From positions 8,127,001-8,191,000 of the forward strand of contig OX291547.1 in the NCBI GenBank assembly GCA_946406115.1: a DNA stretch of 64,000 nucleotides, written 5' to 3'. Below the pieces are notes generated by a model. It had not been told where the DNA came from, ran no database searches, and saw nothing but the letters and a program-made list of their open reading frames with translations. Both the position numbers and the translations under genes were made by a program. Source of the stretch: Apoda limacodes. Its lineage: Eukaryota; Arthropoda; Insecta; Lepidoptera; Limacodidae. Positions 49,201-61,200 of this stretch are shown piece by piece. Position 1 is the stretch's first letter. Each line of letters begins with the position of its first letter.

Positions 49201-52200
49201 TCCCGTAAGCGGTCAAGGAACATTACACGAATTTGATAAGCCGTCATGTCTAGAGAGGCGAAAAGAGACATTTGGAATCCCTGAAAGTAATTAAAAAAAT
49301 AAGAATCATATTAATTGCTTATTTGATTGTATTAAATACAATAGTGCTAAAAATATTACCGTAAGAAACATTTTATTACTTATTAATATTAGTGTAACAT
49401 GTTCAAAAATTTTGCAATCAGAATATACTAGAGAGAATTTAGGTTATAAGAGAATTTATTAATGTACTAAATACAACTCACTTCGGCAAATCTTTTCAAC
49501 AGACGGCAACTAAGTACTGGCAGGCTTTTGTTAAAAACATGGTTAATGTAGCTGGTTACTCTAGGGACAACCTTTAAAATATCTTTTGCTTTATTTTGAG
49601 CAAATATCAAACGCTCCAGGGATGTCACAACACTTTGTTCTGTGACTAAATTTTTCAATTTTAGTGCGAACATTATTATTGCCACGCATCTCTGAATGCT
49701 AGATATGTACTGACACCCGCTGCCCGACACCCAATTCGTTTCATTGTGTATTATCCTTTCCAACTGCTCATTGCCTAAAAGTGGGGAAAAAGTGATTAGA
49801 ATAGATTAGATATAAAACTTAAATTGTGTTTTGATAATTTCGAGTGGAATTTGACGTTCCGAATCCCGTGACCCAATATAATATTACGAAAATTATCCCA
49901 GCTACAAAATCGAGCACAATTTTGTAAGTCGTGCCGGTCTATGCATGTTTGAACGGAAGGATATCTGCTGTCGCCGCCTTTATAGCTTTGAAGACCCTGT
50001 CTCGTCAATGTTGTGGGTGCGTGTAGATTACGGTGGCCACACCCGTATCTATGCGTGCCACTACAGGTGTCACAGCAATGACACGGACGTGACTCGACTT
50101 CTCAGGCACCTGAATTTGACGACTGACAAAGTTCTAGAGCAATATCCCACAGCAGAACTAGTTATTTTGGAAGACTTTAACGCCCGATACACTCGAAACA
50201 ATAATGCAGGGATATTTTCTTATGAATTTGATCTGACCTATGGATTCTCTCAGCTGGTACTTTCTCCAACGAGAATACAAGATATGAGAGGACCATACGA
50301 GCTCTTTACTGGAACACGTCCGGACGGGTATTCTGTTTCAGTGGATGGGCCTCTTGGTTCCTCAGACCACTATCTCGTTCGGACTCATGTGTCATGCGCA
50401 CTAACCAATCCATCTGGGCCAAACAATTGGCATCTGACTAGCACTAGTACATTGCGTGAATTTTACGCATCGTACCCGTGGAGATAGCTCTGCTTTAGCT
50501 CAGAAGATCCTGACGCAGCCACAGTCTGAAACAACCTTCGCCGGTATGGAATGTTTTATTCCTAACCTACTCGTCCTAAGCTACTCGCGCAGGTGTCAAA
50601 AAAAGACCGTGGTTTAATCGGTCTTGCAAAGAAGCTTAAATTCTCAAGCAATCTGCGCATGAGGCTTGGACCACGGCTTTAAATAATAAGGATCTGAATA
50701 TTTAGTAAGTAAGGTAAGACCATGCCGGAAATGTCCATAACACAGCGGGAGGTCCGGCTGGCGCTGCTTTCTCTAGACGTTCATAATTCGAGTGAGCCAG
50801 ACGGTACACCCGCAGCAGTGGTGCTTAAACATTGTGCTCCTGAGTTGTGCCCAGTTCTCACGCGCCTCTTCGCGCTCTCCTACCACACTAGGCAATTTCC
50901 GTCTTCATGGAAGACTGCGAATATACACCCAGTGCCCAAAAAAGGCGATAGATCAGATCCATCGAATTACAGCCCTGTTGCTATTACCTCTCGTCTCCCC
51001 AAGGTGATGGAGCTTGTGATCAATACACAGCTTCTAAGATACCTAGAAAAACACGACCTGGTCAGCGACCGTCAGTATGACTTTCGCCACGGTCGCTTAA
51101 CTGGTGACCTTTTAGTGTATCTTACACACCGATGGATACTAACCATTGAGAGTCCGAGGGGGGGGGGGGGAGAGCTTTTTGTCCGGCAGACGCATACGAG
51201 CAGTATTTGACGGTAGTTGCTCTGATAGCATGGACATTAATACTGGTGTCCCGCAAGGCTCTGTACTGTCTCCTACGCTGTTTCTACTGCATATCAATGA
51301 CATTTTGGACATCAACAACATACATTGCTCTGCAGATGACAGTACTGAAGACGCTTATTACACGGGTCGTGAAAACATTCCTCGTTCCGTTGTGGATAAA
51401 GGGGTGGAGAATTTGTGTCTCAAATCGAGACCATTCTTCTCAAGGTCTCTGACTAGGGATGAAAAAACTTAGTAAACTTAGTCTTGAAGACAAAAGTTTG
51501 CGCGTTCACCGCTAAGAAAACCCACTCCACTCACCATCTCCAAGAGCATTGGTATCCTTGGTGTTGACATCTCCAGCGATGTTCAGTTCATTCATTTTCA
51601 ATTCAATCTCACACCTTAGAACCTAAATGGTCATGTACAATGCAGTATCGGAAAAAAATTCTTCCGCAAACGCTTAGGTTTTGAAATGAGCTCCCTACCA
51701 AGATTCTCTAAGGACTAAAACAAGGGGTTCTTTAAGCGAGAAATTATGAGTTTTTGAAGGGTCGGCATCGCGTGACTATCAGGCGGACCGCAAGCTTGTT
51801 TGCCAATTAAGTAGTAAAAAAAAAGAAAACCTTATTAGTTTAGAAACTAGAGTTATTGTAAGTAAACCACTGGCTCCAAAAAATTGATTTGAAAGGCAAT
51901 ATTCGAGCGATGAATAATCAAGCAAGCGTAACTAATCTATGGCAGTAGTATTGGTCAGGTGAGACAGTGACCTTACATCCAGATATAAGTACACTTTCTT
52001 TCTGCAAAATGAAATAAATGCAAGTAGCGCATTAAACTGTTTTATGATTATCGTACTCAACACTTCTAACTTAACAACATACCTATTGAAATAATTTTTA
52101 ATAATTCCAAAGCGTTTTCCAAATGCAACAAACTATATATGCAGGTTTTCTTTAGCAATGTAACTCTTGGGGTTTTGTCCTTCACCTGTTGTAACACAAG

Positions 52201-55200
52201 TGTCAGAAACTTGGCACAACGCTGTATCATGTTGCGGCGTTCGGCCGTGTTGCAGTAACGCCAGTCTCCAATGTTAGGGAAAACTTCTCGCAGAATCAGT
52301 ATAAGTCCAGGTAATAATATTTCAGTAATGATTCTATCTTCGTCAGATACCTAAAAGCCAAAATAAAACATATTATAGTGTAGATGCCATTGGAAAAAAC
52401 TTTTTAATCAAGTTATTTAACTAAATATAACATCATTCACTAATAATACTGACACTGTAACAGCTTTAATAATCTACACTATTTGTAATAAGACTTCTGG
52501 TAATCAAAATACTGTTATAAAAAGTCAATATTTAATATTAGTTTTTATTATAATTAATTTTCAAAGTGTGTGGGCCTCGCACATTTTGTGTAAAATAAAT
52601 CCCATTTGTTACTTTTGTCCTCTTTTGAAAATCGAATTTGACATTGGATAATTTTACAAATTTTTCGTCTCAATATTAGCCAAGATTTTGTTTTGCTTTC
52701 TACTTGGCCGAGATTTAAAAAAATCGGGTTCGGTAGAATAGTTTTACCAATGATAGTAGTAACCATGGATTATGTTAACCATAGAGCTTCATTTTACTTT
52801 ATTACATCTTTATAATTTCCTAAAAGCAATAATAAATTTATTTAAATACATATAAAAAAGTATACGAACCTCATGGAAAGCACATAGCATGTCAATGTAA
52901 GCTCCCAAGAACTCATATGAACCATTTGGTTGTTCTATGGTAACTAAATAAGCGCCAACAGCAGCTGAGTCGAAGGACGTTCCACTCGCGTACTCGATGT
53001 GTGTTAGTTGTTGATTTATAATGCGAGGTAAGAGACCCGTATTTATCAGCCTAAAACATTTATCAATGAGAAAAAGGAAAAAAAAAATTATTTCGGACTT
53101 ATTGTACTCAGACTGTTATAATTTTATTTTATTTTCGGTTTTTTTTTTAGTTGTATCATTTAAGTTGGTGTGTGACGGGCGGAGACATTTTGCAAACAAC
53201 TTTGAAGCTTTATGGGTTGTTAACAAAATATGTCAAAAAAAAATTCATAAAATCTCCTCTATTAAGCGAGTTTAAAAACAAATACATAAAAAGTGCCGTA
53301 AGTAGTACCCACCTTAAGTGAATCTCGTTTGGGAATAAAGGTATGAGCGCCGTGCATACTTGTAAGCATTCTACTAACAAAGGCAAAGGAGGAACCTCGG
53401 CCCTCATAAACCGTACCAAAATATCGAAAACTCCTTCACTAGGTCCGACTAAAACTTTCGGAATCTCTTTGTCCGGTACTAAAGCCTTCAAGACACCTTT
53501 TAAAACTTTCGTACCCTCGTATACTTTTTGCAAAGTTATATTAACATCATGCTGATGATGACTTTTACGGTCCAAAGCCTGTTCAATCTCGTTGTTAAGT
53601 ACAGTCCAATATGAATACGGGGTCCGGAAATGTATCATAGTTCCTTCTTTTCTTTCCATTATTGTAGCTTTAGATCCGGCTTCGATTCGGTAGGCAGGGG
53701 TGCCAAGTGGGAAATATTCCCGTCCTATAAGAGCGTCATCAGATTGCAGAGACATTATTGGAACTGAATTTGGCTTAAAAATTTCCGTGGATTAGCCCTT
53801 TAGGCGATTACTTGGGCGTTTAGGTATTGGGTTTAAGGCTGTCATGAACCACCATTAAGGCTTAAATATTCACTTAAAATAATATCGCACTTTAAAGTCA
53901 CGTTTAAACACTTTCAATTTTACAAGCTAACAAAGCCTGTCGACATTTTCATGATACTCTCTGTGTGACCGTCGTGGCAAGAATGAAGATCATGTCAGAG
54001 AGCCCAGTACTAAGACTCTGTTAAGCGCGCTACAGAGTATGGCGAGCGCGCCACAGAGTAAGGCGCCACTGATTAGTGTAGGTGGCGCTAGTATAGCTTT
54101 CCAAATGACGCACTTGTGCTTCGTGTAGCTTCAGTACTAATGACATGTCTTCACCGACACATTTATTATTACTATCACCACAATCTACGTTTTCTACCTA
54201 AGTACATTTTTACAAACACGAAAGACCTTGATCGATCTTTACTACAAAGATGAATGTAATATAGTTTTTTAAAGTAAAGAGGTCTAAAGAATTTGTGTTT
54301 GTTATTAGTTTGTAATAAAAATATAAATGTTATTTTAAGTACTTGGTTAACTTGCTACACACTAGTAGGTATTTTCGGCCTTAGGAGGGCGAGGGCATCG
54401 CGTAAAAAATGGAGTACTTGTGTGAGTTACGTTTTGCCTACTCTAAAATCTAATCACTCCCCACTTGAACAACTTCATACTGTACTGTAATCTCTAGGTA
54501 ATACCGCGAAAGGGAGTTTTAACAATTAACAAAGTGTCAAAGTCGAAGGACGTTCCACTCGCGTACTCGATGTGTGTTAGTTGTTGATTTATAATGCGAG
54601 GTAAGAGACCCGTATTTATCAGCCTAAAACATTTATCAATGAGAAAAAGGAAAAAAAAAATTATTTCGGACTTATTGTACTCAGACTGTTATAATTTTAT
54701 TTTATTTTCGATTTTTTTTTTTTAGTTGTATCATTTAAGTTGGTGTGTGACGGGCGGAGACATTTTGCAAACAACTTTGAAGCTTTATGGGTTGTTAACA
54801 AAATATGTCAAAAAAAAATTCATAAAATCTCCTCTATTAAGCGAGTTTAAAAACAAATACATAAAAAGTGCCGTAAGTAGTACCCACCTTAAGTGAATCT
54901 CGTTTGGGAATAAAGGTATCAGCGCCGTGCACACTTGTAAGCATTCTACTAACAAAGGCAAAGGAGGAACCTCGGCCCTCATAAACCGTACCAAAATATC
55001 GAAAACTCCTTCACTAGGTCCGACTAAAACTTTCGGAATCTCTTTGTCCGGTACTAAAGCCTTCAAGACACCTTTTAAAACTTTCGTACCCTCGTATACT
55101 TTTTGCAAAGTTATATTAACATCATGCTGATGATGACTTTTACGGTCCAATGCCTGCTCAATCTCGTTGTTAAGTACAGTCCAATATGAATACGGGGTCC

Positions 55201-58200
55201 GGAAATGTATCATAGTTCCTTCTTTTCTTTCCATTATTGTAGCTTTAGATCCGGCTTCGATTCGGTAGGCAGGGGTGCCAAGTGGGAAATATTCCCGTCC
55301 TATAAGAGCGTCATCAGATTGCAGAGACATTATTGGAACTGAATTTGGCTTAAAAATTTCCGTGTAAACTGGAAGATTTTTTAGTTCCGCTAACAGCTGT
55401 AAAAAATATATTAAAATAAATTAAATATCGAAAAGTTTATACTCTATCCCACTACAAAAAAATATACTTAAATAAATAAAATTTCCAAAAGTTACTCTAT
55501 TCCACTAAGAAAATATATACATTTATAATTTTTGTTCTTCATTCAGGTCGTAATTAGGTAAGTAAACGGTTTATAGCATATATGAAAATTACAGACGACA
55601 TTAGAAACAACATGGAAAGTCAACATGTTACTGTGTTAACTTTACTAGATTTTATTTCAGCAACGCATTTAATACTGCTGACTTTGATATTCTACTTTGC
55701 GTACGTACAGCGGCCATGTGGTTTGAAACTTATCTGAAAGGTCGTCAAAAATGCATACGTATCGATCCTGGCTGTTCGGACTGGTGTGTTGTCCCTGCAG
55801 GTGTTCCACAAGGTGGTGTTCTGTCACCTTTATTGTTTTCCCTTTTTATAAACTCCCTGACAAATCGACTAACTACACAGTTCCAATTATATGCTGATAA
55901 TCTGCAGTTATACACAGATTCAAAAGTTGACCAAATTCAGAATGCTATCGGTATCATTAATAATAACCTTAGAACTGTATATGAATGGGCAAAGTCCTTT
56001 GGACTCTTACTTAACCCCAGTAAATCTCAGGCTATATTAGTAGGCAGCAGTCGTCAACTCGCAAACCTGGACATAAATAAACTGCCACAAATTATTTACA
56101 ATGACGTATCTATTATTTTTGTCGAAAGTTTTAAGAACCTCGGAATACTCATCGACAGCACGTTATCATGGCGCCCTCAGGTAAATGCACTTAGCCGAAA
56201 GCTGTTTGCTTCATTAAACTCACTCAAACGTCTTCAAAACTTTTTACCATTCCAGACTAAGGTTATGCTGGCGCAGTCTTTACTGCTTCCTATCTTTGAA
56301 TACGCGGACGTAAGCTATGTAGACCTTACAGAGGAGCTACTCGACAATTTTGAACGTCTCCAAAATCTATGTATCCGATTCATTTTCGGATTACGGAAAT
56401 ACGATCACATTTCAGAGTTTCGTGCTAAACTCAAGTGGCTCCCAATTCGACTTCGCAGGAATACTCACATTCTCACTCTTTTGTATAGTGTCCTTGATAA
56501 TCCCTCTGCCCCCTGCTACTTGCAAGAGCTCTTTAAATACCAGTCTAATACTTCACAAAGTATGATATTAAGGTCAAAAGTAGACCGAACTTTAACTATT
56601 CCACCCCACTTCACAATCTACCTTCCGACAGTCGGTTGGCACGTCTTATTATATTTTCAAAACTAACTTAAAATCCTTCTTTCTTCAATCATTGCAAATT
56701 TGATGACACATACTCATTTAATGTATATTTATTATGTATTATATAAATATTATGTATACAACCTGGGTATCACTGACTGCCTCAAACGAAAACCTCTGCT
56801 TTAGTTCATCATTGGTAACGTTAGAGAAATAGATTCGTAAATTTTATTTATAAAACAAAAAAATACTTTTTTCTATACAAAATAAATACGCTTATTATCA
56901 CAATTGCACTTAGTTTTAGTTTACGTACTATTGTTTTCATTCTTTTCTTTCCTAAGATAACTCCCTCTTCCTATCTTTTTCTCGAATCCTCGTCAAGCTG
57001 TTGCGAGGTCAGTGATCAGACCACCAATGCCGAAACAACAACGTCGCTAATCAGCTGTTAATATAACGGCTAGATACATAACATTACATTACCATTACGA
57101 CATTACCTGCATAAGTATAGGTGGTACCTATAGGAAAAAAGAAATACGTAGGTAGCTGGCTAATAATACTAATAATACCCAAAATTGATTTGCACTCCCA
57201 TTCCCATCTTAAATCTGTTGCGAAATGTCTTCTACTTTATGATGTAGGTAGGTAGGTAGAGTGGTGTCAATTTAATATCATAAATTAGAAATCCTTTATT
57301 ATGACTACGGCTTACCTTTATGAAGTAGGTATGTACGGACCTACCTATGGATTTTGTCAACTTCGGCGGGGAAAAAAATTGTAAGGTCGTAAACATAGGT
57401 ACGAAAACTACGGCCCCTACTTGTGAAGTACCTGCATGGATTGAAGAATCAACGAACTTTCCTTTGTGTGATTTACAGTTCTTTAATCTCTTATGGTATT
57501 TTTTTAACATTTCCAACTACCTACAATAATTAGGTATACCTACTAATTATAATGAACTGGTGAAAATAAATGCTAAATAACCACAACCATAAGCAAATAG
57601 TACTTTTATTATTTCTATCACAACAATCTAACGTTATCTAGGTAAGGCATCGTACATAATAAAAACGAAAGGCCTTGATCGATTTTTACTAGAAACACCT
57701 ACAAACATGCAAGTATCTACTAAGACAGGTAGGTATACACATCTCAGTAAATTCGGCGCCGCCGCCGGCGCGCATGGAAGATGCCGCTAACTTTGCCGCT
57801 AAAGGAATAGTCAACGACTCTCAAACTGCGCAAGTAATTTCATTTTATGAGCTGTTCTTTTCTAATCTTACATTCCAAATTCTACTCACATTTTGATGCA
57901 GTTCTAGAAGAAGTGTAAAAATCTTACAATTATAAAAGATTGTAACAACATATTTATCGCTTAACGCCTATAAGATGGATACTACGACTAATTGAAAAAT
58001 ATCAAAACACATGCTAGGTAACCACAACCATAGTCAAATAATACATTTGTAGGCGCCTCAGGGTGGATTAGCCCTTTAGGCGATTACTTGGGCGTTTAGG
58101 TATTGGGTTTAAGGCTGTCATGAACCACCATTAAGGCTTAAATATTCACTTAAAATAATATCGCACTTTAAAGTCACGTTTAAACACTTTCAATTTTACA

Positions 58201-61200
58201 AGCTAACAAAGCCTGTCGACATTTTCATGATACTCTCTGTGTGACCGTCGTGGCAAGAATGAAGATCATGTCAGAGAGCCCAGTACTAAGACTCTGTTAA
58301 GCGCGCTACAGAGTATGGCGAGCGCGCCACAGAGTAAGGCGCCACTGATTAGTGTAGGTGGCGCTAGTATAGCTTTCCAAATGACGCACTTGTGCTTCGT
58401 GTAGCTTCAGTACTAATGACATGTCTTCACCGACACATTTATTATTACTATCACCACAATCTACGTTTTCTACCTAAGTACATTTTTACAAACACGAAAG
58501 ACCTTGATCGATCTTTACTACAAAGATGAATGTAATATAGTTTTTTAAAGTAAAGAGGTCTAAAGAATTTGTGTTTGTTATTAGTTTGTAATAAAAATAT
58601 AAATGTTATTTTAAGTACTTGGTTAACTTGCTACACACTAGTAGGTATTTTCGGCCTTAGGAGGGCGAGGGCATCGCGTAAAAAATGGAGTACTTGTGTG
58701 AGTTACGTTTTGCCTACTCTAAAATCTAATCACTCCCCACTTGAACAACCTCATACTGTACTGTAATCTCTAGGTAATACCGCGAAAGGGAGTTTTAACA
58801 ATTAACAAAGTGTTCGCGGGAGGAAGCTCCTCTCAAATCGCGCACTGCGTGATCAATTTAGTTCTGACTTGGTGAGGATGAACCGTTTGCCAATAGGAAA
58901 TAGTACAATGGTTAAAAGTAGCCGTTGGCATAATTTCTAACCTCCAACAATTATTTATAACCACCTCTGAACCAAATTAGGTTTCCAGACACCTGCCCAC
59001 AGGTGGCAGCACTGCTACATGTAGGGCCAGATTTGCAATTTATAAAATAGTTACCGTTGCCGCGAGGTAAGGCCCTGATTTTACCAGCTTTTCACCTGAT
59101 AAGGAACTAGGGGATGAAAAAGAGGTGATATTTGTAGTCCAGAAAAGTTTTATAATACTGGAATATTTTGTGTTCTCATAAAGTAATCTTTGCATTTATA
59201 CAATCAATAATTATTACGCTAAAGTTTGACATTCTTTGGTGCCAGAACAATAAATTGCTAGAAAGAGATAACTACCTAATTATTTTCTTACGAAAAATCT
59301 TTTCATTTTGATTGATGTGTAGTAAGCCAGCGTATTTCATTGTATCGTGACGTAATTGTGCAAAATTGTGTTAAAATGTCAAGACAAGTTTATAGTGCGA
59401 CTGAGTACATGGATATGATCATTTGTTATGGTGAAACGCAGGCATATGGTCGTAGACCATCGGATACAATTCGTACAAGAACGGATAGTTGCTGCTTTTG
59501 ACAAATTAAAATAAAAAGCTGTTGAGGACGATTTGATGTCAAGAGTTCGTAACTCAGTGCGTCGCGTCGCCGATGTCAGTTTTGTATACGAATGAACGGA
59601 CATCATGTTGAACATCTTTATTTTTTTTCCTTAATTTCTCTTTAATCAAGTAGGTAGGTGCTACATTGGTTATTGTTTTTCAAAAGTGTTAACATGGACT
59701 AAATGAAAGTGATTTTTTTATTTAAGTTTTTAACGTTTGTGTGTTTATTAATAACTAACGTAAATAACAAAATGACGAACCTATAGGTTTTACTTAACGT
59801 TATGTATAAATTTGTGATTTGTTAATGTGCTATTGTGCGTGTATGTGCATACTCAATTGTGTGTGGGATTGGTAGGTATCAGTTGTAATCTGAAAAAGCA
59901 CCGTTGCCGCTCCTTTTTGTAAGTCAAAAACCTAGTTATTGATATGTCAACCTACAACAATACACTAAAATAGGATGCGCTTATTAATAATAAGTTTTGT
60001 ATTTCCTTTTTATTTAATAAGATAAATACAGAAGAAATATTTTTAACATACTCCTAAATATATGCTTTAACTATGGTACTCGTTTGAGGCAGTCAGTGAT
60101 ATCCAGGTTGTATATTTATGAGTACCTATATAAGTATGTATATGTAAGTATGGTGTATTTATGTATGTGCATATACTTGTAATTATTTTTCTATGGTTTT
60201 CTTTTTTTTTCGTTTGGACTCTACCTACTTAAATTTAAATTAACCTTTTTTCGGAAATACCCTAAGGTTGGCTGGAAGAAATCGCATTATGCGATAAGTC
60301 TACCTTAGTACATAAGTATCAATTTGTTAATTTTACACTAAAATTATAATGTATTATAAGAGTTAAATAAATTAATAAATAAATATCTAGTGCTGGATTA
60401 GCGAAATAGGTACTTTTCATGTTGTAAAGGGATAATTAATAACATTCCCATTCGCTTTTAAATATTTAAAATAATTTTGTATTGAATTTATTTTAAAAAG
60501 AAAAATAATAAAACTAAGTTGACAAAACAACCGTGGTTGCTTAAAATTTTAATTTTAAATTAATTCAATCATAAAATTAGATTTTTTCTTTATTAACATA
60601 CCTCAACAGTGAATATTCAGTGTTTATTAAAAATACATTTATTTAGAGTTTACAGACAAATTAAACCATATACTTACATTAACAACACTACACTTTCCTC
60701 CATCAGCCAACCCAAAGGCTAAAGTAGACAATGCGGAAAAGTTATAGGGAAAGTATTCAAGTGCTGTATTCCAAAGAGACACAACTCCAAAACCTTCTTC
60801 TTTTTGATGTAGTTTCCAAAATTCGTAAGCAATTTCTGGAGTCTGTAGTAAATCAGCACAGAGCTCCATAATTCCCGGTTGATGGCTTAGCGTTCCATCT
60901 CCATCAAATTTGTCGCATAGCTCGTTTAGCAATGTAAACACACGCTTTCGAGCTAACAAAGCGCACTTCGAGTTATCCTAAACAAAGTGTTACAAAATAT
61001 ACATATATTGTACCATCACATTTATCCCTGAACATACAAATACATTTACATTTACAACATACATATGCTATGTTACCGATGGTGTTCTATTTCAAAAACA
61101 GGTGGTGAGCCGATGCGACAACGGGCAGAAACCACAGTCGAAACCACTTTACGATTGAGAAATTGTAACAATATAGGTTGCCCTTATCGGGAATCAAACC

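Noticed and set aside
53210..53755. 181-codon frame starting MSLQSDD as an independent gene (also 54785-55330)
   Set aside because: It is the interior of Nup188 exon 4 and its truncated duplicate; the Met is internal and the frame continues upstream to a splice acceptor.
54293..54490. Plus-strand 65-codon frame repeated at 58569-58766
   Set aside because: Repeated only because block B is duplicated; no domain, and codons of one class are not favoured.
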